From Geminicoccaceae bacterium (GTDB lineage Bacteria; Pseudomonadota; Alphaproteobacteria; Geminicoccales; Geminicoccaceae): DNA of 64,000 nt. The stretch lies in NCBI GenBank assembly GCA_028285265.1, contig JANQPX010000068.1, forward strand, positions 33,766 to 97,765, written 5' to 3'. The notes under the pieces are model-generated. The model was not told where the DNA came from. It searched no databases and was given only the letters and a program-made list of their open reading frames with translations. Shown one piece after another: positions 26,978-35,495 of the stretch. The position numbers were made by a program, and so were the translations under genes. Position 1 is the stretch's first letter. Each line of letters begins with the position of its first letter.

Positions 26978-27628
26978 ATGCCTGTCACCAATTCATCCAA
27001 TGGCCGATCGTTATACAGCAGGTACGCTTGTCTTTTCAGCGCTCTGTTGTTGTTGCTTATCGCTATCGGCGGACCGAGCTTTGCACGCAGCACGGATTTG
27101 GCAGCAGCCGAAGTCGCTGTCGAAAGAATCGCTAAAGAGATTCAATCGGGTCTAACCCAGTCGACCCGCGAGCAACGGTTAGCAAGTCTTACCTCGACCA
27201 TCGAAAATAACACTAATGTCGATCTACTGAGCCGGCTGGCCCTTGGCCGCCATTGGCGCTCACTGGATGAACAACAGAGGCGCGAATATCAGTCTTTGTT
27301 CCGCACCGCGATCCTCGGCACGTTTGCTGGTCGCCTTGAGAGTATCGCAATGGAAATTAGTGCGCCTATCGAAGGACAGTTTCAAGTCGATGGCAGCCGG
27401 CACGCTGGCAGCAATGGCATTTTGGTTCGTTCACGGTTCAAGCCAAACGCACGGGCGTCGGTGACAGTCGATTGGCTGCTACGCGACGCGTCTATCGTCG
27501 ACCTAATCATCGAGGGGGTGAGCCTATTGATCACTCAGAGGGCAGAATTTGCTTCGGTCATCGAACGTTCTGACATCGATGGCCTCATTGAAGAGTTGCA
27601 GATAAGGATCGGCCGGCTGGAGCAATAA
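26978..27628 (+). CDS. MlaC/Ttg2D-like periplasmic phospholipid-binding protein
   Basis: 216 residues with a signal peptide (hydrophobic LFSALLLLLIAIGGPSFARS, cleavage near residue 38) and the MlaC family pattern: LALGRHWRSLDEQQRREYQS, then LIIEGVSLLITQRAEFASVI and GLIEELQIRI. MlaC proteins ferry phospholipids or hopanoids through the periplasm, usually with an Mla ABC transporter. No Mla partner is nearby; instead an RND adaptor and pump follow. ATG 26978 is chosen because the signal peptide starts there. The 265 bp upstream, to the IS remnant, hold no gene. Confidence 0.8.
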   Translation: MPVTNSSNGRSLYSRYACLFSALLLLLIAIGGPSFARSTDLAAAEVAVERIAKEIQSGLTQSTREQRLASLTSTIENNTNVDLLSRLALGRHWRSLDEQQRREYQSLFRTAILGTFAGRLESIAMEISAPIEGQFQVDGSRHAGSNGILVRSRFKPNARASVTVDWLLRDASIVDLIIEGVSLLITQRAEFASVIERSDIDGLIEELQIRIGRLEQ

Positions 27629-27667
27629 TGCAGCCATGTCGCGCTGGATGAGATCTGCCTAATCCTC

Positions 27668-28960
27668 GTGAATGAGGACTCATATGAGAGGACAATTGAC
27701 GTTGTCACCATTGGTACGAAGAGGAAGTGGACGGCGGCCAATTGGCAAGCTCGTTCGCCCACCGGGCGGCAATACGTATGGGGATCAAATTCTTTGACAG
27801 ACCAATCCACCCGGCAAGCTGTGCCTAGAGGCTTCCGCTTTCTTCAGGTCGCAGCGTTTGTTGTCGCGGCCCTCTACCAGGTAAATGCAAACGCACAAAC
27901 AGCCTCTACGGTCAAAACTGCCAAGCCGCTCATCGAGTCAATTGTCGACTGGGATGAGTATACGGGCCGCTTTGAGGCTGTGCAGAGTGTTGTTATCCAA
28001 GCGCGAGTTTCTGGATATCTCGAGGGGATTCACTTCAAGGAAGGCGATCTCGTCAAGAAAGGAGATCTCCTCTTCGAAATCGACCGACGGCCATTCGAGG
28101 CAGCTGTCGCTCGGGCTAAGGCGCAGCTTGATGCGGCCAGAGCACGAGAGGATTTAGCTGAAATAGAGGTGAAGCGCGCCGAGGAACTCCTCCGGCGTGA
28201 TGTCGGACCCGAGAGTGAAGCCCAGCGCCGACGAGCGGAGTTTCAGGAAGCACTTGCCAATGTAGCCCTGGCAGAGGCCGAGCTGGTCACAGCCCGGCTC
28301 GATCTGGAGTTTACACGGATTGTCGCGCCTATCGCCGGTCGAATTTCTGCCACCGTTGTTGATGTTGGCAATCTGGTCATCGGCGGGCCTTCGGGAGCAA
28401 CGGTCATGGCAAACATCGTAACGGTCGACCCAATCGAGTTTGTCTTCACAGTGTCAGAAGCAGATTTCCTTCGTTATGCCCGGCTGTCCCGTTCGGGCGA
28501 GCGACCGTCTTCGAGGGAGCAGCAAAACCCAGTCAGCGTGCAATTGATGGACGAAGATGATTGGACCAGGGAAGGGAGCATGACGTTCGTCGACAATCAG
28601 ATCGACCCCAATTCTGGCACACTTGAGGGGCGTGCCACCCTGCCCAACGGCGATTTGCTACTCCAGCCTGGTCTGTTCGGACGACTGCGCTTGCCAGGAT
28701 CTAGGCGATACCAAGCTATCTTGATTCCCGACAGCGCTATCGTTGCCGATCAGTCGAGGCTTATTGCCTATGTGGTCGACGATAGCGACGTTGTCCAAGA
28801 ACGGGCGGTTACCATCGGCCCTATCCATCGCGGCCTTCGTGTTGTTCGCCATGGCCTTGAGGTCAACGATCGGATTGTCATCTCAGGCGTGCAGCGCGCA
28901 CGCCCCGGTGAGCTGGTCAAAGCGATCGACTCTGAGATCTTATTGGATGGAACGGAATGA
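27668..28960 (+). CDS. RND efflux periplasmic adaptor (membrane fusion protein)
   Basis: Up to 430 residues. After a hydrophobic anchor (LQVAAFVVAALYQVNANAQT) come the lipoyl half VVIQARVSGYLEGIHFKEGD, a hairpin of about 75 residues (residues 150-215), the second lipoyl half TRIVAPIAGRISATVVDVGN, and the barrel with QIDPNSGTLEGRATLPNGDL. It bridges the inner-membrane pump to an outer-membrane channel. The start is uncertain: GTG 27668 is the longest and TTG 27794 is closer to the signal. Its stop is 4 bp before the pump ATG. Confidence 0.85.
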   Translation: MNEDSYERTIDVVTIGTKRKWTAANWQARSPTGRQYVWGSNSLTDQSTRQAVPRGFRFLQVAAFVVAALYQVNANAQTASTVKTAKPLIESIVDWDEYTGRFEAVQSVVIQARVSGYLEGIHFKEGDLVKKGDLLFEIDRRPFEAAVARAKAQLDAARAREDLAEIEVKRAEELLRRDVGPESEAQRRRAEFQEALANVALAEAELVTARLDLEFTRIVAPIAGRISATVVDVGNLVIGGPSGATVMANIVTVDPIEFVFTVSEADFLRYARLSRSGERPSSREQQNPVSVQLMDEDDWTREGSMTFVDNQIDPNSGTLEGRATLPNGDLLLQPGLFGRLRLPGSRRYQAILIPDSAIVADQSRLIAYVVDDSDVVQERAVTIGPIHRGLRVVRHGLEVNDRIVISGVQRARPGELVKAIDSEILLDGTE

Positions 28961-28964
28961 ACGC

Positions 28965-31900
28965 ATGCGCTTGACGCATTTCTTCATCGATCGCCCGATC
29001 TTTGCGGCAGTGATATCAATTCTGATCACTCTGATCGGCACCGTTTCCTATTTTCAGCTACCTGTGTCGCAGTATCCGGATATCGCACCGCCGACGATCC
29101 AAATCACCGCGAGCTATCCTGGAGCATCAGCCGACGTCGTTTCCAAGACAGTAGCCACGCCGTTGGAGCAGGAAATCAATGGCGTCGAAGGCATGCTCTA
29201 CATGTTGAGCCAGGCGACGTCCGACGGACAGCTCAGTCTAACCATTACCTTTCGACTCGGTACCGATCTCGATAAAGCTCAGGTGCTGATACAAAACAGA
29301 GTCGCAATTGCGGAGCCAAGGCTTCCAGAAGCTGTACGTCGGTTAGGTGTACAGACCCGACAGAACTCGCCGGATCTCATGCTGGTTGTTCACATGCTGT
29401 CTCCCGACGACTCGCGCGACCAGCTCTACATCTCCAACTATACACGCACTCAGATCGTCGATCGTCTGCTGCGGATCGACGGCGTAGGTCAAGCGACCGT
29501 CTTCGGCGAGCGTGCCTACTCAATGCGTGTTTGGCTCGACCCTGATCGGATCGCTGCGCGCGGGCTGACCGCAGGCGACGTGGTGGCGGCGCTCAGGGCG
29601 AACAATCTTCAAGTCGCGTCAGGTGTCGTAAATCAACTACCTGTTCCCGAGCCAGGTGCCTTCGAGCTCAGCGTCGAGACGCTAGGGCGTCTTGTCGATC
29701 CTGGTCAATTTGAAGAAATCGTTATCCGCGCTGACGACGTTGGGCGCAAGGTGCGCATTCGAGACGTGGGTCGGGTAGAACTCGGTGCACAGGACTACCG
29801 GACAAACGGCTATCTTGACGACAATACAGCGCTGCCGATCGGAGTCTTTCAAAGACCGGGCTCCAATGCGCTCGACACCGCGGCAGAAGTCGAAGCACTG
29901 ATGGAAGAGCTTTCGGCGGGATTTCCGCCCGGCGTCGCCTATGAGATCATTTACAATCCAACGGAGTTCATCGAAGAATCGGTGAACGCGGTCTACACGA
30001 CAATCGGCGAGGCGATCTTTCTTGTCGTTCTCGTTGTTCTGGTGTTCTTGCAAAGCCTACGCGCGTCGATCATTCCGATCCTCGCGATTCCGGTCTCGCT
30101 GATCGGTACGTTCTTCGTTATGTCGTCTTTCGGCTTCTCGCTGAACAACCTTTCATTGTTCGGCCTCGTCCTCGCCATTGGCATTGTAGTCGATGATGCA
30201 ATTGTCGTTGTCGAGAATGTCGAGCGGTATATTGACGAGGGCTTCTCACCTCGTGAGGCCGCCTACAAGACGATGGACGAGGTTGCGGGCGCGCTTGTTG
30301 CAATCGGCATGGTTCTCTCGGCGGTCTTCATTCCCGCTGCCTTCATCGAAGGAATCACCGGTCAATTCTTTCGCCAGTTTGCGGTGACAATCGCAGCGGC
30401 CACGCTTATCTCGGTGTTGGTCTCGTTGACATTGTCACCGGCATTAGCAGCGCTGCTACTAAAGCCCAAATCTGAGACTAATCGACCATCAAGAACGATC
30501 TTCGGCGCGACCTTCCATCGCCTACTATGGCCATTTCGGACCTTTGCCAGCGGCTTCAATTGGACGTTCAGCAGACTCTCCGGTGCTTACGCCTTGGCGG
30601 TCCAGTCCCTCCTTCGAATAGCCGTCATTGTTCTCGCCGTCTACGCGGGCTTGGTCGCGCTAACCGCCCATCAGTTTAGCCGCGCGCCGACCGGTTTCAT
30701 CCCAGCCCAGGATCAGGGCTATCTTATCGCTGTCGTGCAGCTTCCACCCGGAGCCTCGCTGTCCCGAACCGACCGGGTCGTGCGCGACGCTTCAACGGTC
30801 CTGCTCGGGATTGACGGAGTTGAGCACACAGTAGGCCTGGCCGGCCTTGATGGTGCCACGTTCACCAATGCACCGAATGCTGCTGCGATCTTTTTTACAA
30901 CGGCGTCCTTCTCGGAACGGGCCGCATCTGGTCGATCCAATGATATCATCATTAGTGAAGCCTTCGCGAAACTTGGCGAGCTGACAGAAGCTAACATCTT
31001 CGTTGTGGCGCCTCCTCCGGTTCGCGGCATCGGCAACGCCGGTGGTTGGAAGCTCTATATTCAGGACGAACGAGGTCGTGGTCTGCGAGCACTTGAGGCG
31101 GCTGTTGGAGAGATTGTCAGTGCTGCGAATCAGACGAACGGCTTAGCTGCCGTCTTCTCGTTGTTCAACACCGCGACACCGAAAATTTATGCTGACATCG
31201 ACCGGGTCAAGGCGGAGGAGCTTGGTGTGCCGCCTGAGCGCATCTTCGAAACACTGGAGATTTACTTAGGATCGGCCTTTGTTAATGACTTCAACTTCCT
31301 TGGCCGCACCTATCGCGTAACCGCTCAGGCAGACGGCGAGTTTCGCGACGACCCGGCCGATGTCATCGACCTTCGCGCGCGCTCGGAAAGTGGAGCAGGC
31401 GTACCAATCGGCTCCGTGGCAACTCTCGAGCGGATCACTGGCCCCTACCGTGTACCACGCTATAACCTCTTTCCAGCGGCGGCAATTCAGGGTGCGACAA
31501 CAGCGGGCGTATCCACCGGCGAAGCCATTGAGAAAATAGAAGCCTTGCTCGAGGAGCGGCTTCCCGACGGCTTCAGCTTTGAGTGGACGGAGCTTGCTCT
31601 TCAGGAGAAACTTGCAGGCAATACAGCGATCTATGCTTTCTTGATGGCGGTGGTTTTTGTCTTCCTACTCCTGGCAGCGCAGTACGAAAGCTGGTTACTG
31701 CCTCTTTCGGTTATCCTAATCGTGCCAATGTGCCTGCTTGCAGCCATTTCCGGCGTCCTCCTAAGAGGTCTCGACAACAATATTCTGACACAGATCGGTT
31801 TCGTTGTATTGGTCGGCTTGGCTTCGAAAAATGCAATTCTCATCGTAGAATTCGCCAAGCAATCGGAAGATCAAGGGCTAACGCGAACAAACGCGGCCGT

Positions 31901-32168
31901 TCGAGCAGCGAAGCTTCGTCTTCGCCCCATCTTGATGACGTCGTTTGCGTTCATCCTGGGTGTTGTGCCGCTCCTAATCGCGACAGGCGCCGGCGCCGAA
32001 ATGCGCCAAGCACTTGGAACGGCAGTATTCTTTGGCATGTTGGGCGTGACATTCTTCGGACTACTCTTTACGCCGGTCTTTTATGTTGCTTGTCGCTGGA
32101 TCGGCAGTCGTCAGTTTTTCCGGAATGATCATGATCCTGGAGCCCAGAACTCGAGCCGCGTGTCCTAA
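28965..32168 (+). CDS. RND efflux pump, HAE1 (AcrB-like) family
   Basis: 1067 residues, standard for AcrB-like pumps. Starts MRLTHFFIDRPIFAAVISIL; has PTIQITASYPGASADVVSKT, proton-relay Asp pair in GIVVDDAIVVVENVERYI, and the C-terminal repeat GLASKNAILIVEFAKQ. Proton-driven trimer exporting hydrophobic compounds. ATG 28965 lies 4 bp after the adaptor stop; a longer frame back to 28743 is the shadow of the adaptor. No outer-membrane factor gene follows, so a TolC-like partner must come from elsewhere. Confidence 0.92.
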   Translation: MRLTHFFIDRPIFAAVISILITLIGTVSYFQLPVSQYPDIAPPTIQITASYPGASADVVSKTVATPLEQEINGVEGMLYMLSQATSDGQLSLTITFRLGTDLDKAQVLIQNRVAIAEPRLPEAVRRLGVQTRQNSPDLMLVVHMLSPDDSRDQLYISNYTRTQIVDRLLRIDGVGQATVFGERAYSMRVWLDPDRIAARGLTAGDVVAALRANNLQVASGVVNQLPVPEPGAFELSVETLGRLVDPGQFEEIVIRADDVGRKVRIRDVGRVELGAQDYRTNGYLDDNTALPIGVFQRPGSNALDTAAEVEALMEELSAGFPPGVAYEIIYNPTEFIEESVNAVYTTIGEAIFLVVLVVLVFLQSLRASIIPILAIPVSLIGTFFVMSSFGFSLNNLSLFGLVLAIGIVVDDAIVVVENVERYIDEGFSPREAAYKTMDEVAGALVAIGMVLSAVFIPAAFIEGITGQFFRQFAVTIAAATLISVLVSLTLSPALAALLLKPKSETNRPSRTIFGATFHRLLWPFRTFASGFNWTFSRLSGAYALAVQSLLRIAVIVLAVYAGLVALTAHQFSRAPTGFIPAQDQGYLIAVVQLPPGASLSRTDRVVRDASTVLLGIDGVEHTVGLAGLDGATFTNAPNAAAIFFTTASFSERAASGRSNDIIISEAFAKLGELTEANIFVVAPPPVRGIGNAGGWKLYIQDERGRGLRALEAAVGEIVSAANQTNGLAAVFSLFNTATPKIYADIDRVKAEELGVPPERIFETLEIYLGSAFVNDFNFLGRTYRVTAQADGEFRDDPADVIDLRARSESGAGVPIGSVATLERITGPYRVPRYNLFPAAAIQGATTAGVSTGEAIEKIEALLEERLPDGFSFEWTELALQEKLAGNTAIYAFLMAVVFVFLLLAAQYESWLLPLSVILIVPMCLLAAISGVLLRGLDNNILTQIGFVVLVGLASKNAILIVEFAKQSEDQGLTRTNAAVRAAKLRLRPILMTSFAFILGVVPLLIATGAGAEMRQALGTAVFFGMLGVTFFGLLFTPVFYVACRWIGSRQFFRNDHDPGAQNSSRVS

Positions 32169-32178
32169 CGCGGCTCGA
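32151..32178. terminator. 11-bp hairpin over the RND stop codon
   Basis: TCGAGCCGCGT and its exact complement ACGCGGCTCGA pair around a 6-base loop that contains the stop codon, followed by a T-rich tail (CCAGTTCTTCT). A good intrinsic terminator candidate for the efflux operon. Confidence 0.6.
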
Positions 32179-32261
32179 TCCAGTTCTTCTCTACCTCGCT
32201 ATGAACGCTGTCATCGCCCAATGAATGAAGAAGTTGCATGACAGGTTGATTCGCACACTCT

Positions 32262-32813
32262 CTAGCGAGTAGTTCTATTGAGCATCTGCTGGGTTGCTGT
32301 CGCATCGGGGAAGGGGAGGGCCGAGGAGCCATGTTCGTGGACGATGAGCCATTCACCATCACGTTTTTCGAAGATTAACGTTACTCTGGCTTCCGGTAGA
32401 TCGATAACTGTGCCGTCTTCCAGCGTCCCATGACCTCGGAGCGAGACGGTCGACCAGCCGACATTGCCTCGAAGGTGGATTCGGAGATCATCACCAGGTT
32501 TGAGCTCCCAAGTCTTTGGTACGGCCATGAATTGGCGATAGTATGCGGCCGCACTGCTCCAGTCCGAAAAGCCGTCATGCGGCCGACCGAAATCAAACGA
32601 TGAGAAGCTGTCATCCCGTGCGTAAATGCCTTGAAACGCTTCCAGCGAGAACGGTTCCTCGGGGCTGGTTCGCCACCCTCTAACCCAGGTTAAGGTTCGT
32701 TCTCGAAGGGTGTCTTCGTCTTGGCTCAACTCGGAAGCGGGCGTTGCCACAGCGTTGCCCAGGAGCAAAGCCACGAAGGATAGAACTGCGAAAGCTATTG
32801 ATCGATGGGTCAT
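32262..32813 (-). CDS. Secreted NTF2/SnoaL-like protein
   Basis: 183 residues with a signal peptide (IAFAVLSFVALLLGNAVATP). The mature protein has the pattern of the SnoaL/CaMKII-association-like fold: RARDDSFSSFDF-like strand at 68-78, SSAAAYYRQFMAVPKTWELK and the closing strand pair ARVTLIFEKRDGEWLIVHEH. The ending is very similar to the protein at 45004-45558. Last gene after the azoreductase (24-bp gap). Likely periplasmic; role unknown. Confidence 0.75.
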   Translation of the reverse strand: MTHRSIAFAVLSFVALLLGNAVATPASELSQDEDTLRERTLTWVRGWRTSPEEPFSLEAFQGIYARDDSFSSFDFGRPHDGFSDWSSAAAYYRQFMAVPKTWELKPGDDLRIHLRGNVGWSTVSLRGHGTLEDGTVIDLPEARVTLIFEKRDGEWLIVHEHGSSALPFPDATATQQMLNRTTR

Positions 32814-32837
32814 GGTACCTGTCCTCCAATGGCAATG

Positions 32838-33491
32838 TTATGCAACGGTCGCCTGTGCTAGCCGGTCCGCAATTTCCACGAGACGGGCGTGAGCAATCGA
32901 TTCTCGATTTGCTAGCGTGTCCGTCTCGACGGCCGTCAGTTCTAAGGCGACTTGCTCGATGTCTCTGATGCCCATAAACGTCAAGGCCTGCTGTAGATAA
33001 CGGCCCTGGAAGTCCCAACTCTCAAGCAGCGAGTCGGCGGGATAAGTGCCGCCGCGAGCGCAGATCACGACGGCCCTCTTACCTTCCAAGAGACCCCATT
33101 CTTCGTAGGATGCATCGGCACGCGCGCGATAGGTGTAGCCTGGCTGTGCGACGACATCGATGAGATGTTTGAGTTTATAAGGCACACCGAAGTTCCACAT
33201 CGGCGTGGCGATGACGTAGATGTCGGCGGCGGCAATGCGATCGATGACATCGGTCACGGCTTTCCAGGCCGCCGCTTGCTCCTCCGATGGATTGTCGCCC
33301 TGGAGGAGTGCGTATTTCGCATCCAGAATCTCGCCGTCAAAACGAGGCAGGTCCTCAGCCCAGAGGTCAAACTTGTCGACAACCAGCGATCGGATCCTGG
33401 ATTGCAGTGTTTCAAGAAATGTAGTGGCCAATTTGATCGAATGGGATCGTGTCTTGCGCGGTGATGCCTCGATGTAGAGTAACTTGGGCAT
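32838..33491 (-). CDS. azoR: FMN-dependent NADH:quinone/azo oxidoreductase (AzoR type)
   Basis: 217 residues with the flavodoxin-like pattern of AzoR: KLLYIEASPRKTRSHSIKLA for the FMN phosphate, ATPMWNFGVPYKLKHLIDVV for the isoalloxazine, and VVICARGGTYP. Reduces quinones by two electrons, and azo dyes, in the cytosol. Between the small membrane protein gene (33-bp gap) and an NTF2-like gene (24-bp gap), so one transcript under the operator at 33813-33831. Confidence 0.88.
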   Translation of the reverse strand: MPKLLYIEASPRKTRSHSIKLATTFLETLQSRIRSLVVDKFDLWAEDLPRFDGEILDAKYALLQGDNPSEEQAAAWKAVTDVIDRIAAADIYVIATPMWNFGVPYKLKHLIDVVAQPGYTYRARADASYEEWGLLEGKRAVVICARGGTYPADSLLESWDFQGRYLQQALTFMGIRDIEQVALELTAVETDTLANRESIAHARLVEIADRLAQATVA

Positions 33492-33524
33492 GTGAATCCT
33501 CCGTTAGGTCATTTGGGAACAGGC

Positions 33525-33731
33525 TCAGTCAGCCATTGCGCGCGGGGTGAGAATGCGAGTAACGCCTGGAACCACGGCAAGGACCATGGTTGGTACGAGG
33601 ATGACGCTTGTTGCCAAGGTTCTGAGGGCCAAAGGCCAGTCGGGGCCGATCGCTGTAAGGATCCAAGACACCCCAGTTACGATCGGCCAAACGGCGAGCC
33701 AGAGTCCGAAGATGAAGAGATAGCGGTTCAT
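33525..33731 (-). CDS. Two-helix small membrane protein
   Basis: 68 residues: two membrane helices (FGLWLAVWPIVTGVSWILTA; SVILVPTMVLAVVPGVTRIL). AGGAGGG precedes ATG 33731. The sequence tracks the C-terminal membrane domain of the ABM protein at 18382-18942 (TWLAIFPILS; LIIVPLMTWFVMPGMTHLF), so this is the free-standing form of that domain. It begins the azoreductase transcript, and the palindrome at 33813-33831 lies about 91 bp upstream. Function unknown; a membrane subunit for a redox partner is possible. Confidence 0.75.
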   Translation of the reverse strand: MNRYLFIFGLWLAVWPIVTGVSWILTAIGPDWPLALRTLATSVILVPTMVLAVVPGVTRILTPRAMAD

Positions 33732-33812
33732 GACGACCCTCCTGTATTCAAATCCGTTATGGGAAGAATCGCATTCACCGACCTTGCTGGCTAATCGTTG
33801 CACATCATGGCG

Positions 33813-33831
33813 TGATAACGGCAGGTTATCG
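33813..33831. promoter_or_regulatory. LysR-type operator copy A, TGATAAC-N5-GTTATCG
   Basis: One of three near-identical 19-bp palindromes in 3 kb. Centre 91 bp upstream of the start at 33731 and just after the 3' end of the NTF2-like gene at 33908, marking an internal promoter for the membrane protein, azoreductase and NTF2 genes. Confidence 0.7.
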
Positions 33832-33907
33832 GTTCCAATTGCTGGATTTGGAGGATGCCGGCCTTCCGACACGTCCGCGGGCGATCTCGATATCGCCTGC
33901 CTGGGTA

Positions 33908-34480
33908 TCAATCGACAGCGCCTTCCGCCTTCTCGAAGACGTACCAATTGCCTTCATTCCAGGTGATGTGTTGAAGCATCTTTCGGATCTTCCACCCCTC
34001 GGAGGTCCGTATCAGCCAGTTGTTGTAGGACCCGCCCATAACCTGCACGGCATCGCATTGATCGTTGGGCAGATAATGCTGAGCGTGCGGCATCGATCGG
34101 ACATAGGCTTCATCGCTACCAATCTCGATTGTGAGTGGCATCGCGATATGTTGCGATACCCTGAGATTGGTGAAGAATAGTCTTACTGCCTTGATCCACT
34201 CGTCGACGTGCATTGTCACAAGGCCTTCGCCGATTGATGCGGGGAAATCCATCTCGACTTCGCCAGCGAAGACCGGGCGGCGCAGATCCCAATCCTTAGC
34301 GCCGAAGCTGAGTCCGTCGTTGACGATGGCGTGTGCAATCTCTTCCCGGTCAAGAAAATGCTGAACACGCTTCTCCAAGCGCGCGTTCTGATCTACGAAC
34401 GGCACGGGTTGAGCTGTTGACGCCTTAGAAAGTGTTGAGACGACGAGGAGGCCAAAGATAATAAGACTGAAGGCTCTCAT
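33908..34480 (-). CDS. Secreted SnoaL/NTF2-like protein
   Basis: 190 residues with a signal peptide (MRAFSLIIFGLLVVSTLSKA). The fold pattern is the SnoaL-like type of bile-acid dehydratase or polyketide cyclase relatives: LDREEIAHAIVNDGLSFGAK, AGEVEMDFPASIGEG, and GWKIRKMLQHITWNEGNWYV. ATG 34480 is chosen since the signal peptide starts there. Follows the SDR gene by 22 bp. The pseudogene at 24940-25420 is a related copy. Export is unusual for enzymes of this fold; ligand unknown. Confidence 0.78.
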   Translation of the reverse strand: MRAFSLIIFGLLVVSTLSKASTAQPVPFVDQNARLEKRVQHFLDREEIAHAIVNDGLSFGAKDWDLRRPVFAGEVEMDFPASIGEGLVTMHVDEWIKAVRLFFTNLRVSQHIAMPLTIEIGSDEAYVRSMPHAQHYLPNDQCDAVQVMGGSYNNWLIRTSEGWKIRKMLQHITWNEGNWYVFEKAEGAVD

Positions 34481-34502
34481 CTGGTTATCAATTTCTTCTA
34501 CG

Positions 34503-35303
34503 TCAGCGTGCCAGAAAGCCACCATTGATGAAAATCGTCTGGGCAGTCACCCAACGTGCATCTTCCGACGTCAAGAAGTCGATCAGAGGCACGATGTCGC
34601 TGATCTCACCCAGTCGCCCCGTCACGCTCATATTGCTCAAATAGGCAGTCGACTGTTCAGTCTCCTGCCCATGAAAAAAGGAGGTGCTAATGGGGCCTGG
34701 TGCGACGACGTTGACAGTAACGCCACGACTACCGATTTCCTTGGCAAGGGCACGGGTAAAATCTTCCAAGGGTGCTTTGGAACCCGCATAGATGCCGTAC
34801 ATGCCTGTCGTTGCCCCGAGGAGCGTGGTTCCCATGTTGATGATGCGGCCACTATCTTCAATATGCTTGGCCGCTTCTTGCATAGTGAAGAAAGCAGCCT
34901 TGGCATTAATGCCAAATGCGCGATCGAAGTCTTCTTCCGTTACTTCTGAAATGGGCTTCTTGATGACAACGCCGGCATTATTGATCACAATGTCAATTCG
35001 CCCAAATTTCTCCTTCGCTGCCTCGAAGATCTTCTTGACGGCAGCCGGATCAGCGAGGTCGCCGGTCATTATGAGCGCGCTTGCACCGTTTTCCAGTACA
35101 CGATTGGCGGTCTCTTCTACTTCGCCAGAGGAGGAGGAGGTGTGATGGTGCAGGACCACATTGGCGCCACGGGCCGAAAGCGCTTCGGCAAAAGCACGGC
35201 CCATATTGCGCGCTGAGCCGGTAATAATAGCAACCTTATCGACAAGGTCTCGCTTGGTCGCACGAGGCAGGTCGGCGAGGGATTCTAATGTGTGTTCAGC
35301 CAC
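34503..35303 (-). CDS. Short-chain dehydrogenase/reductase
   Basis: 266 residues, classical SDR: cofactor motif VAIITGSARNMGRAFAEALS, DINNAG-type NNAGVVIKKP, and YxxxK as YAGSK. The residue before the usual Ser site reads MGTTLLG, so Thr may replace Ser. C-terminal VTAQTIFINGGF is standard. Oxidises or reduces alcohols and carbonyls with NAD(P)(H). First gene of its transcript; operator copy B is 95 bp upstream in the gap shared with the divergent LysR. Confidence 0.87.
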   Translation of the reverse strand: MAEHTLESLADLPRATKRDLVDKVAIITGSARNMGRAFAEALSARGANVVLHHHTSSSSGEVEETANRVLENGASALIMTGDLADPAAVKKIFEAAKEKFGRIDIVINNAGVVIKKPISEVTEEDFDRAFGINAKAAFFTMQEAAKHIEDSGRIINMGTTLLGATTGMYGIYAGSKAPLEDFTRALAKEIGSRGVTVNVVAPGPISTSFFHGQETEQSTAYLSNMSVTGRLGEISDIVPLIDFLTSEDARWVTAQTIFINGGFLAR

Positions 35304-35388
35304 GGTATTCTCCAGAGCTTCTGGTATTGAAATCGCCTACCTCTGCGCTGACGCCTCGGCTCCATGTCGATCGTTGCAATGGGCGATG

Positions 35389-35407
35389 TGATAGCGGTAG
35401 GTTATCA
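35389..35407. promoter_or_regulatory. LysR-type operator copy B, TGATAGC-N5-GTTATCA
   Basis: Centre 95 bp from the SDR start and 98 bp from the divergent LysR start, almost exactly mid-gap. Differs from a perfect palindrome at one position. It is the expected self-regulatory site of the LysR at 35496. Confidence 0.75.
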
Positions 35408-35495
35408 ATTCGATGAAGTCTGAAGCTTTCAGAATCACGAGTTTCTTTTTCAGAAATGCCCCTCCGATGCAGATCCTAGTGTTGAGAAGATCAGC

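Noticed and set aside
31583..32128. 181-codon frame inside the RND pump gene
   Set aside because: Same-strand out-of-frame shadow of a conserved pump.
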